Assembly: GCA_965198795.1 (NCBI GenBank)
Contig: OZ240674.1
Coordinates: forward strand, 1,302,001-1,366,000
DNA: 64,000 nt
Reading direction: 5' to 3'
Source of the DNA: G965198795 sp965198795
GTDB lineage: Bacteria; Pseudomonadota; Alphaproteobacteria; Rhodospirillales; Casp-alpha2
Part shown: one piece after another, positions 45,988-53,821 of the stretch
How positions within the stretch are numbered: the first letter of the stretch is position 1
How the letters are laid out: each line of letters starts with the position of its first letter
Position numbers and translations under genes: made by a program
The notes under the pieces: model-generated
What the model saw: only the letters and a program-made list of their open reading frames with translations
What the model was told of the DNA's origin: nothing
Databases searched by the model: none

Positions 45988-46437
45988 GGTCCGTTCGGGA
46001 CGCGGATTGAACGATGATGGTTTGCATGTCTCCATCCCGGTATATGTTGAGCGGCGCCTCGACGCCCGCGTCGCCCAGCGCCCAGATGCGCCAGAGGAAC
46101 CGCGCCATGGAAGTCGCCGGGCGGTCATCGGCGTCAATGATCAGATCACCGGCTCGCAGACCGGCGTCTTCCGCCGGTCCTCCCTCCCAAATACCGACTC
46201 GGTATTTGGGAGGAATGATCACGCGCCCGCCGGCCTCCGCCGTGAAGGTCCCCAGCCAGGGGCGCGGCGCCTTGCCGCTGGAGCCGGCGGCTTCCAGAAC
46301 CATCAGAATGGGCTTCAGAATATCGACGGGCGCCAGCATGTTGCACGCGGTTTCCTCATCCTCGCCCTCTTGAACGAACAGCGCGCCGGCGCCGCGCGGT
46401 TTGCCGTCTTCGCCAATCAGCGCCGATCCCTTCTTCG
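45965..46437 (-). pseudogene. Truncated PDZ-domain serine protease (5' end lost)
   Basis: The open frame gives the end of a trypsin-like domain (GSALIGEDGKPRGAGALFVQ, then ETACNMLAPVDILKPIL) and a full PDZ domain (GGPAEDAGLRAGDLIIDADD...), ending at 45965. The region with the His-Asp-Ser triad is missing: the coding sequence ends abruptly at about 46437, where a fragment of glmS in the opposite direction begins. No start codon with a ribosome site is present in the remainder. It is therefore a broken gene, though the PDZ part could still be translated from an internal ATG. Confidence 0.75.
46183..46213. repeat. Perfect 31-bp palindrome
   Basis: CCTCCCAAATACCGA (46183-46197), one base C, then TCGGTATTTGGGAGG (46199-46213) form a perfect 15-1-15 inverted repeat inside the PDZ part of the protease remnant. 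In the protein it encodes PPKYRVGIWEGG. Confidence 0.9.
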
Positions 46438-46550
46438 CCCCGATTCTCTACGCCATTCCGATGCAGCTTCTGGCTTATCGCGCTTCCGTTCACAAGAGGG
46501 CCGACGTAAGTCAATCGAGAAATTTGGCGAAAAGCGTTACAGTGGGATAA
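46425..46550 (+). pseudogene. Fragment of a glmS 3' end
   Basis: These 41 codons plus stop translate as DPFFAPILYAIPMQLLAYRA followed by SVHKRADVSQSRNLAKSVTVG. This aligns without gaps to the last 41 residues of the intact GlmS at 15363-17186, with about 22 base differences in 126 by my count, mostly transitions and third positions. Nothing of the rest of glmS is present: the frame runs directly into the antisense protease remnant. The retained part is the region that Tn7-type elements recognise. Confidence 0.9.
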
Positions 46551-46624
46551 ACCTTGTTCTACGGCGGGGCATCCACCGACAACGCAATGGACGCGCATTG
46601 ATAAAAATCATCCAAATATGGGTC

Positions 46625-47239
46625 TCAACAACTCTGGATACGAAAACGATTTGAGTCTAACTGAATGTCCCGCTGAAGAAACTCTTTTGCCGCGTCATCT
46701 GTAAAATCTTGATTCTTCGTGTATCGGACTTCTTTCGATTTATCCTGCTTGACGGCCTCAAGGGAAAAAATCGCTCCAGTGTCCACCGCGCCCACCAATC
46801 CTTGTTGCGCCACCAATACGGACCGCATCGTAAAGTCGAATGGATTATACCCTTCTTGAAGTTTTGGAACGCAGTGAAACAACATATTTCCACTATCCAA
46901 TCCCTTGCTTAGAAGATGAATTGTCGCACCAACGTAATCCGGGTTATCGTCGTACAGCGCCCAGAAATTACACGAAGAACCACGATAGTATGGCGACAAG
47001 CCCATGTGGATGTTAATCGTTCTTCGTTCAACCAAAAAATCCACCAACCAGCCCTTGATGTAACTTGATCCAAACACGGCGAAAACATCAGACGACAGGG
47101 CGTCGGTTAATTGCGGTCTGTTCAGCCCGCTAAGGTCACCAGATTTGATTGAAAGTGTCTTTACATTATTGGGTAAAAAATCAATATCATCAAAAATCTT
47201 TTTTACAGAAAAAATTACATTCATGAAGTATGATTGCAT
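46625..47239 (-). CDS. Stand-alone formyltransferase-fold protein, type 2 (AT-rich)
   Basis: This 204-residue single formyltransferase domain has N76, H78 (INIHMGLSPYYRG) and the Asp of KGLDSGNML (about 115) conserved. It is distinct from the protein at 31256-31861. Base composition is clearly lower in GC than the surroundings, and codon use differs, which suggests acquisition from elsewhere. Sugar N-formyltransferases of surface-polysaccharide clusters have this look, but no amino-sugar genes are adjacent. The start is uncertain: ATG at 47239 has GAGG only 2 bases upstream, and ATG at 47224 is an alternative. Confidence 0.75.
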   Translation of the reverse strand: MQSYFMNVIFSVKKIFDDIDFLPNNVKTLSIKSGDLSGLNRPQLTDALSSDVFAVFGSSYIKGWLVDFLVERRTINIHMGLSPYYRGSSCNFWALYDDNPDYVGATIHLLSKGLDSGNMLFHCVPKLQEGYNPFDFTMRSVLVAQQGLVGAVDTGAIFSLEAVKQDKSKEVRYTKNQDFTDDAAKEFLQRDIQLDSNRFRIQSC

Positions 47240-47445
47240 TACCTCGGATTTTTAGTGCTTTTTGGCGCCTTTGACGTCAAATTCCATAATTAACATAAAT
47301 TCATTCATGATTTCATGATACTCTCTTTCTGATAGATATTGGTATTTTAGATATCTAAATATTTATCATTATTATTGTAAAACGTAAATTCATATAAATA
47401 ATTCATAGGCAAATATAAAAATTTATGTTTTGAGAACGAAACGGA
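47240..47445. other. AT-rich gene-free stretch
   Basis: This is strongly AT-rich (for example TTTTAGATATCTAAATATTTATC around 47342) and contrasts sharply with the chromosome. It probably includes the promoter of the formyltransferase gene and belongs to the same acquired segment. No gene is seen. Confidence 0.45.
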
Positions 47446-47500
47446 CCGCCGCACTGAACCCCCGCCTTCGCGGGGGCGGCAAGGTGAAGGCGGGGGTGAC
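47446..47500. repeat. REP/BIME-like element, copy J (right end only)
   Basis: Only the right-hand hairpin (CCCCCGCCTTCGCGGGGGCGG) and a second GGCGGGGGTGACGA are present. It marks the border where AT-rich sequence returns to GC-rich. Confidence 0.6.
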
Positions 47501-47582
47501 GAAATAATAACGCAGGGGGCGCGTCAACCCCCGCATCCCGCCAGCCGGGAGCGGAACGGCGCCGCTCGCCCGCGCCACGGCG

Positions 47583-47690
47583 CCCTACAAAACCCGGCGC
47601 ACGGCCGAGAACATGATGGCGAAGCTCAAGGACCGCAGATGTATCGCAACCCGATATGACAGGCGCGCTCACACCCTCTTCTCCGCAATC
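47583..47690 (+). mobile_element. Transposase remnant, IS5-type C-terminal end
   Basis: The frame reads PYKTRRTAENMMAKLKD followed by RRCIATRYDRRAHTLFSAI. It matches the conserved C-terminal end of IS5-family transposases (YKxRHxIENxFxxLKDWRRIATRYDRxAxxFxSAI), which includes the last catalytic Glu. The rest of the element and its ends are not recognisable. The rest of the gap 47500-48042 shows no gene. Confidence 0.65.
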
Positions 47691-48042
47691 AAAAGAGCCG
47701 ATCATTCAAAAGATGGGCGCGCAAGAGGGCGTGTTCCCATCAATGGGATCGGGGGTTTGCAGGAAACCACCAAGGGTTCCGGGGACCCGCCGGGGCCGGG
47801 CCCGCCATGTTCAAGGGGACGCCCAAACACACTTTCCACCCCTGCCTCCACATCCACCTCAAGGAACCCGGGCGGCGGCCCGCCGCCTCTCTCGCTGCAA
47901 GGAACCGGGGGGCGACACGACAACTGTGGTTCCGGCGCGCTTCCGATAAAGTCGGCGCCCTGTTAGGCTGCTTTGGAGTTAGGCCACTTAGGAAAAACCC
48001 TCCTAGCTAGGCATGACCCCGAAATTAATCAGAGCGGGCGCC

Positions 48043-48498
48043 ATGGACGACAAACGACCAGCCATTAATCTTTCCAATCCAAACACGTTCGATCACTGGA
48101 CGCCCGTCACGATCAGGTTTTCCGATCAAGACAGCATGGGCCATGTCAACAACGTCGCAATCGCCGCCTATGTGGAATCCGGGCGGAACCGTTTCGTCGC
48201 CAACCATCTGGACTGGGACGTCCATCCCGATATCGACTTTGTGCTGGCCCGCGTGTCCATTGATTATAAATCCGAACTCCACCATCCAGGCACGGTTGAC
48301 GTCGGCACATGCGTAAAACGGGTCGGGTCCAAATCGATCACCATCGGCACCGGAATTTTTTTCGGCGAACGCCTGATAGCGACGGCGGAGAGCGTCAACG
48401 TCTTCATCAACACAAACAGCCGCGAGACCGTATCGATCCCCAGGGACAGCCGCATGACGTTGGAGGCGGAACGCGCGAAGGCGGCGGGAGCCGGATGA
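48043..48498 (+). CDS. Acyl-CoA thioesterase (4HBT family)
   Basis: This 151-residue HotDog protein has the catalytic motif FSDQDSMGHVNNVAIAAYVE, with the Asp typical of 4-hydroxybenzoyl-CoA and YbgC-type thioesterases. The pattern LARVSIDYKSELHHPGTV follows. An ATG 10 codons upstream (48013) is also possible; neither start has a strong ribosome site. Its stop overlaps the start of the GntR regulator (ATGATG), so the two are cotranscribed. The substrate is unknown. Confidence 0.82.
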   Translation: MDDKRPAINLSNPNTFDHWTPVTIRFSDQDSMGHVNNVAIAAYVESGRNRFVANHLDWDVHPDIDFVLARVSIDYKSELHHPGTVDVGTCVKRVGSKSITIGTGIFFGERLIATAESVNVFINTNSRETVSIPRDSRMTLEAERAKAAGAG

Positions 48499-49181
48499 TG
48501 GCCGGAGGCGCGCTGAACTCTCATACATCGCGGGGCGAGTTTGTTTACCAAAAGCTTCACGAAGGCATCCGGAACGGCGTCTATTCTCCAGGTGACCGCA
48601 TCCGGGAAACCGAAGTCGCCAAACGCTTGAATGTCAGCCGCACCCCCGTGCGCGAGGCTATTCGCCGCCTGCAGACGGACGGCCTTTTGGTGTTCGCGGC
48701 GTGGCGCGGCGTGATCGTCGCCAATCTGGATCACGATCAAATTATCGAACTCTACGCCATGCGCCAGGTATTGGAGGGAGCCGCGGCCCGTTTGGCCGCG
48801 CAACATGCGGCGCCATCCGAGTTATCCGCCATGCGGGACCTCGTCGCGGCCAGCGCCAAAACGCCGGAAGACGACACCGAACGCCTCGCCGCGCTCAATC
48901 GCGAATTCCACCAAACGCTCTATCAAGCCGCCCATAATCGCTATCTGCTGAAATCACTGAACGCGCTTCGAGACTCTCTCGCCCTGCTTCGCTCCACCAC
49001 CTACGCCGTTCCGGGTCGCGCGCGCCAAGCTCAAAAGGAACACGAGGCCATGCTTCAAGCCATTCGCGACAGAAACCCCGGCGCTGCGGAACAAACCGCG
49101 CGAGACCACATCACCCAGGCGGAACGGGCCCGTCTCCGTTTATTGAACGCTCCCGGCCTTGAGAAGGATCAGACCCGATGA
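48495..49181 (+). CDS. GntR-family transcriptional regulator (FCD type)
   Basis: This 228-residue regulator has an N-terminal winged helix (residues about 15-80: KLHEGIRNGVYSPGDRI, RETEVAKRLNVSRTPVREAIRRL) and a C-terminal FCD ligand-binding domain (about 90-215). FCD metal-site His residues are plausible in LNREFHQTLYQAAHN and DHITQAERA. GGGAG precedes ATG 48495. It overlaps the thioesterase before it and the serine hydrolase frame after it (ATGA), so it regulates, or did regulate, its own operon, probably in response to an organic acid. Confidence 0.92.
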   Translation: MMAGGALNSHTSRGEFVYQKLHEGIRNGVYSPGDRIRETEVAKRLNVSRTPVREAIRRLQTDGLLVFAAWRGVIVANLDHDQIIELYAMRQVLEGAAARLAAQHAAPSELSAMRDLVAASAKTPEDDTERLAALNREFHQTLYQAAHNRYLLKSLNALRDSLALLRSTTYAVPGRARQAQKEHEAMLQAIRDRNPGAAEQTARDHITQAERARLRLLNAPGLEKDQTR

Positions 49182-49477
49182 CTTATATTCCGCCCCCCTC
49201 CGGCAGGTGGGAAACGATCACGCCGGACGCCGCCGGCCTTGACGCGGAGCTTTTGAAAGCCGCCGTCGATTTTGCGATAGAACACGAAAGCGAATTGCCG
49301 AGGAGTCTGGACACGGCCCGCTTTTTGCCCGCGTTGACCGCAGATGAGCCCGAGCCGTGGAACGAGATCATCGGCCCCATCGCTCCCCGGGGCGGGCCGT
49401 CCGGCCTGTTCCTGCGCGGCGGCAGGATCATCGCCCCAAAGGCCCAATTCGGGCTATATTTGAAGGAATGTGAGTGA
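49178..49477 (+). pseudogene. Serine hydrolase (beta-lactamase-type), N-terminal fragment
   Basis: The 99-residue frame matches the opening of class C beta-lactamase-like hydrolases (6-aminohexanoate-dimer hydrolase group): WETITPDAAGLDAELLKAAV, PWNEIIGPIAPRGGPSGLFLRGGRII. It stops resembling the family right after RGGRIIA (about 49435) and ends 14 codons later. The SxxK active-site region is missing. The 3' part of the same kind of gene appears at 51701-52195. It starts within the GntR stop, as expected of an intact operon before the disruption. Confidence 0.8.
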
Positions 49478-49600
49478 CGATTTAACCACAATGACCCCTC
49501 AAACGAATTAACGCAATTAAGACAATGGGTTAAACGTCATTTAAGGTAGTTATCTGGGTCAGTCCCTTGATTTATATCCAAAAGCATAATAACAGCGCTT

Positions 49601-50834
49601 ATGTTTGATGTCCAAAATTCGATCACCGAAATTCGACTTCCTGACTCAATTCGTGACATTATCGCCAACTTGATCGCGGCGGATTTAAAGGATGAGAACC
49701 CTTAACACATGCGACGATGTGATTGCGCGGCAGCTTGCGCGTGCTTTTTTGGGGAAGGTGCAACGCCATACCAGTACTTCAGAGAACGACCGTCTAATCG
49801 AGATTATTGAGGTTGCAAATCAGCCATCTGGGGGTGCGCCGCCTTTCGTTCTGCGCAATGGTCCGCAAGATCCGCGCGAAGAGCTTCTCAATCCAGATAA
49901 CCGCACTGGCTATGATTATGGGTCAAGCGCGAATGATCGACAGAAAACAGGTTTTGTCACCGAGTGGTTTTGTTGATGCATGAGCATTCTTTTGAACCAC
50001 GGCGTGGCCATCCACCCCTCCGAACATGGCGGTAAAAACAGGTTTCACCTAATCTCGCCGATTCCGGCGGCGGACAAGGAATTGCGAGATGTAGGCGCCA
50101 GCACCGGCGGCGGGAAATTTCCACAACACAGTGATGCGATCGTATACCACGAGATGACAAACGTCGATGCTGTGGACGCAACTCTTGCGGCTCTTGGCGC
50201 CGATGTCGCCACGGTCGCAAAAATCCTCAATCGGTCAGCCGCAAAGGTTTACGATGAAGTGCTCTGCAAGAAATTCTTGTGCGTTGATATGACTGTCCTC
50301 GGCGGCGTGCTTAATCTCAATACTAGAACCCATGTCGGTTTGCCTGAAACGCTTGACGCCCATCCGCGCGCCAACGCAATAACCATCGAAGAGATTGCTG
50401 TACTTGCTGGCATGCCAGTGGCGCGTCTTACTGGCCCGGCCGGTGATGAAATTTCCGGATTTGTAGGGAATATCCGCCCGCCGCTCTATCTCGGAGCGGA
50501 TCAAGGAATCGTCGGATCCTGCATCAATTCCGCCCCTGGTCGGATGATTTACGTAGGCAAAAGCGAAGCCGGCCAGAAGATTTTTAACCGGTTCATTGAG
50601 TTGGTCCGGACCGTTCCAGTATGTGAGGTTCTGCTTTTGCCAGGAGATTATCTATTCTTGCCGAATGCTTTTTTTGCCGGGAATTCTAACGTAACTCACG
50701 GTCGCGGCAAGCTCACGGATTCCGAGTATCATATTCCCATTGCCGATGGTCGGTATGGACGTCGGCTGCATTGCCGCCAATATGCCGCCAGTCGAAATCG
50801 GGCGCTGAAAAAACCATTCCTGGCAAAGCCATGA
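49601..50834 (+). pseudogene. Clavaminate-synthase-like Fe(II)/2OG oxygenase, disrupted
   Basis: Together these frames spell one protein of about 410 residues. Frame 1 (49601-49705) opens MFDVQNSITEIRLPDSIRDI. It then shifts by one base near 49700 to the frame that runs to 50834, which is broken by an in-frame TGA at 49974-49976. The latter part has the iron motif QHSDAI (His and Asp, about 50127-50135), the preceding VxxP-type strand LISPIPAADKELRDVG, and the distal NVTHGRGKLT and RYGRRLHCRQY with the 2OG Arg. Relatives include asparagine and arginine hydroxylases. Two lesions make it a probable pseudogene, though 49980-50834 could be translated alone. Composition is less GC-rich than the neighbours. 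Confidence 0.65.
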
Positions 50835-51664
50835 TCGAAGTCGGCGCCGAAGCTCTCGCGTTGCTTTTCTTGGTGGCGGTCGTCGCCGGCTGGGTGGACG
50901 CCGTGGCGGGAGGCGGAGGACTTATAACGATCCCCGCGCTCTTGCTTACCGGTGTTTCCCCGGCGGCGGCGATCGCCACGAATAAACTTCAGGGCAGTTT
51001 TGGCACACTTGCCGCGGCGATCTATTTCGTGCGCCAACGGGCGGTCTCGATAAATGACAACCGGGCGCCGCTGGCGACGGTCTGCGCCGGATCGATCCTG
51101 GGGGGCATGGCGTTGACCTGGATCGACGCGACCTATCTGAGCTATTTGGTTCCCGTTCTATTGATCGGGATCGGGATTTATTTCCTGCTATTCGCCGGAA
51201 ACCTGGACCAGAGCCGCAAGCCGCGATTATCGCGATCCAAATTCAACGCCATGGCCGCGCCTTCCTTGGGCTTCTACGATGGTTTCTTCGGTCCCGGAAC
51301 GGGGTCTTTCATGGCCTCGGCTCTTGTGACGCTTCGCGGATCCCCCATCCGCGACGCGACCGCCCACGCCAAACTCTTCAACTTCGCCAGCAACATCTCG
51401 GCGCTCGTGTATTTTGTTTTTTTTGGTCAGATTGTGTGGCTTGCCGGAGCGGCGATGATTGGCGGACAGATATTGGGCGCCTATTTGGGCGCCCGGGTCG
51501 CGTTAAAAGCGGGGGCCAAGGTGATCCGACCAATCACGATCATCGGTTTGTTTCGCAATGAGCATAAGGGTCCTGTGGACGCTGTTGTCGGCCACATGAT
51601 CTTTATCCCGTTGTCTTTGCCCGTCTTCATTTTTGTGCGAGGCAAGATCATTTGGAGTATCTAA
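50831..51664 (+). CDS. TSUP (TauE/SafE) family membrane exporter, atypical C-terminus
   Basis: This 277-residue inner-membrane protein has about seven to eight helices and the TSUP motifs VDAVAGGGGLITIPALL (about 21-37), NKLQGSFGTLAA and GFYDGFFGPGTGSFM. The family exports sulfite, sulfoacetate and similar organic anions. The start at 50831 lies just inside the oxygenase stop. The last 45 residues after KVIRPITI do not match the usual final helix: the original end seems to have been replaced by unrelated sequence. It may still fold, so it is called as a gene with reservation. A link to the oxygenase upstream (organosulfur metabolism) is only suggestive. Confidence 0.75.
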   Translation: MIEVGAEALALLFLVAVVAGWVDAVAGGGGLITIPALLLTGVSPAAAIATNKLQGSFGTLAAAIYFVRQRAVSINDNRAPLATVCAGSILGGMALTWIDATYLSYLVPVLLIGIGIYFLLFAGNLDQSRKPRLSRSKFNAMAAPSLGFYDGFFGPGTGSFMASALVTLRGSPIRDATAHAKLFNFASNISALVYFVFFGQIVWLAGAAMIGGQILGAYLGARVALKAGAKVIRPITIIGLFRNEHKGPVDAVVGHMIFIPLSLPVFIFVRGKIIWSI

Positions 51665-51700
51665 ATTTGCGATGGCGTCCGAAATTTTAATCGTCGGATA

Positions 51701-52195
51701 ATGACTTCTCACCCCGCCCTTTCGCTTCCGGGCTTCCCCGACACCATGTACAAGGTCAAGCGCGTCAAGCAGGGTCGGCGGGATGGAGACGGTTCCATGA
51801 GCGCCGTCGTGGAAATCGACGGACGCGAAATGGTCTCTGTTCCCGGCGGCACGCATTGGGGCGGGGGATTGCGTATCAATTCCCGCGACCATGCCCGCTT
51901 TGGCTTGTTAATCCAGCGCGACGGAAACTGGGGTGATCGCCGGTTATTGCCCAGGGACTGGATTCGCGCCCTTCGCGAGCCATGCCCCTTGAATGCTCAA
52001 TATGGGTTTCTTTGGTGGCTCAACACCAATCGCGTTCAATATCCGAGCGCGCCGGAAACCAGCTTCTTCGCCGTGGGGGCGGGGAGCAACCTGATCTGGA
52101 TCGACCAAGAGTTGGATGTCCTGATAGTGTCGCGCTGGATTGATCAGGCCGCCATTGATCCGATGATTGCGGCCTTTATGAAGGCCATGGAGTAA
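51701..52195 (+). pseudogene. Serine hydrolase (beta-lactamase-type), C-terminal fragment
   Basis: From about 51780 the frame matches the last third of the same hydrolase group as 49178-49477: VVEIDGREMVSVPGGTHWGGGLRI (read in two pieces), NSRDHARFGLLIQRDG, QYGFLWWLNT, VGAGSNLIWIDQELDVLIVSRW. The first 25 codons are unrelated. About 200 residues of the middle of the protein, including the SxxK motif, are absent from both fragments, so insertion was accompanied by deletion. The stop is 4 bp before the SHMT-like start, preserving the old operon spacing. Confidence 0.8.
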
Positions 52196-52199
52196 GCCG

Positions 52200-53522
52200 A
52201 TGACGCTCCTGACGAAACGAGAATGGACGCCGGAGCGTTGCGAGACCCTGGTTCAACGGATCGCCAAGGAAACCAGGACAGCCAACAGCGCCTCGGTCGC
52301 GGCGCGTCTTGATCGGTTGATCGAAGACAACCGCCAGATCCATGAGCGCGATTGCTTTAACCTGAACCCGGCCACCAACATCATGAACCCCCGTGCGGAA
52401 GCGGCGCTGGCGGCGGGCGTCGGGTCACGCCCGTCACTGGGCTATCCTGGCGACAAATACGAAATGGGCTTGGAAGCCATTGAGGAAATAGAAGTCATCG
52501 CCGCCCAACTGGTTGCGGAAATCTTCGATGCGCGGTACGCGGAGATCCGCGTGGCGTCCGGAGCGGCCGCCAATCTCTATGCTTTCATGGCGGCCTGCGA
52601 ACCGGGAGACGCCATTATCGCCCCGCCGCCAACACTTGGCGGCCATGTGACCCATCATAACGCGGGTTGCGCCGGCCTTTATGGTCTTAACACTGTCCCG
52701 GCGCCGGTGGACGCCGACGGCTATACGGTGGATGTGGATGCGCTTCGCGCCGTCGCCCGTGAAACCAAACCAAAGCTGATCACCATCGGCGGCAGCCTTA
52801 ATTTGTTCCCGCATCCGGTGAGCGATATCCGCGCCATCGCAGATGAGGTCGGCGCCAAAGTCCTATTTGACGCGGCCCATGTTTGCGGCGTTATCGCGGG
52901 CGGCGCCTGGCCCCACCCCCTGAAACTCGGCGCGCACCTGATGACGTTCAGCACCTACAAAAGCCTGGGCGGACCACCCGGCGGACTTGTCGTGACCGAC
53001 GACGCGGAACTGGCGGAACGATTGGACTCCATCGCTTTTCCTGGCATGACGGCTAATTTTGACGCCGCGAAATCCGCGTCTCTCGCCTACAGCCTGCTCG
53101 ATTGGCGGGACTTCGGCGTGGCCTACGCCAAGGCGATGATCGAGTTGTCAAGATCGCTGGCCGACGCACTGGACGCGGAGGGACTTCCCGTATTCGCCAA
53201 GGCGAAGGGCTTCACGGACTCCCACCAATTCGCCGTCGAGGCGGCGCGTTTCGGCGGCGGTCAAGCGGCTGCCAGGAAACTTCGGAAAGCGGGCTTCCTT
53301 GCCTGCGGGATCGGTTTGCCCCTGAAGAGGGTCGAAGGCGATGCAAACGGCTTGCGCCTGGGCACGCCTGAATTGGCGCGATGGGGCGTGACGCCCGCTG
53401 ACGCGCCGAAACTCGCCGCCTTAATGGCGCGCGCGCTGACGACGAGCCACCCGGAAAACCTCGCCCAAGAAACGGCCGCGTTCCGCCAAACCTTTGGCGC
53501 GCTCCACTTCATGCGCTTGTAA
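52200..53522 (+). CDS. SHMT-like PLP-dependent enzyme
   Basis: This 440-residue fold-type I PLP enzyme is related to serine hydroxymethyltransferase. The PLP lysine is K254 (FSTYKSLGGPPGG, compare TTHKTLRGPRGG in true GlyA). D224 and H227 (FDAAHVCG) hold the pyridine ring, and H150 (GGHVTH) stacks on it. The folate-contacting Arg after the lysine motif is replaced (LGG instead of LRG), so it may act as an aldolase, aminotransferase or lyase on another amino acid rather than as the housekeeping enzyme. GGAG precedes the ATG. It is the last gene of the GntR-linked operon and is followed by a terminator. Confidence 0.85.
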   Translation: MTLLTKREWTPERCETLVQRIAKETRTANSASVAARLDRLIEDNRQIHERDCFNLNPATNIMNPRAEAALAAGVGSRPSLGYPGDKYEMGLEAIEEIEVIAAQLVAEIFDARYAEIRVASGAAANLYAFMAACEPGDAIIAPPPTLGGHVTHHNAGCAGLYGLNTVPAPVDADGYTVDVDALRAVARETKPKLITIGGSLNLFPHPVSDIRAIADEVGAKVLFDAAHVCGVIAGGAWPHPLKLGAHLMTFSTYKSLGGPPGGLVVTDDAELAERLDSIAFPGMTANFDAAKSASLAYSLLDWRDFGVAYAKAMIELSRSLADALDAEGLPVFAKAKGFTDSHQFAVEAARFGGGQAAARKLRKAGFLACGIGLPLKRVEGDANGLRLGTPELARWGVTPADAPKLAALMARALTTSHPENLAQETAAFRQTFGALHFMRL

Positions 53523-53533
53523 CCGGACAAGAA

Positions 53534-53561
53534 AACCCCGCCACGGGAAGCCGGCGGGGTT
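53534..53561. terminator. Bidirectional-type terminator after the SHMT-like gene
   Basis: The perfect 9-bp stem AACCCCGCC (53534-53542) / GGCGGGGTT (53553-53561) ends in a short TTATT on the plus strand and TTTTCTTG on the minus strand. It lies 11 bp after the stop. The remaining 260 bp before the next gene show no feature beyond purine-rich GAGAGAAGAA tracts. Confidence 0.75.
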
Positions 53562-53821
53562 ATTGGACGGTTCGGAACGAGAGAGACTCTGGCCGCCTCT
53601 GGGCGCGCGGAAGAAACCACGCGGCGTCAAGCCCGCCGTCCGGCGCGGCGGGGACCGCATCGGCAAGAGAGAAGAACAAGAGAGAAGAAACGGCCGCAAT
53701 GACGCCCATGAAAGCGGTTTGGGTGGAAGGTTGAATGAAAAACATTGGACGTATTCCGAAAAATGAGGCATGAGACGCGAAAGAGTAAGTAGTTCAACGC
53801 TCGCGTCAGCCATTGAAGCCT

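Noticed and set aside
47613..47966. 117-codon frame as an intact gene
   Set aside because: Only the first 30 codons or so resemble anything (the IS5 transposase end); the rest is proline- and glycine-rich non-coding translation.
49974..49976. Selenocysteine at the in-frame TGA of the oxygenase
   Set aside because: The residue is not a catalytic position in the family, there is no evident SECIS-like hairpin after it, and a frameshift upstream also disrupts the gene.
52200..53522. Calling the SHMT-like gene glyA
   Set aside because: The Arg in the lysine motif (LRG) is replaced and the context is a GntR-controlled catabolic operon, so a housekeeping symbol would be misleading.
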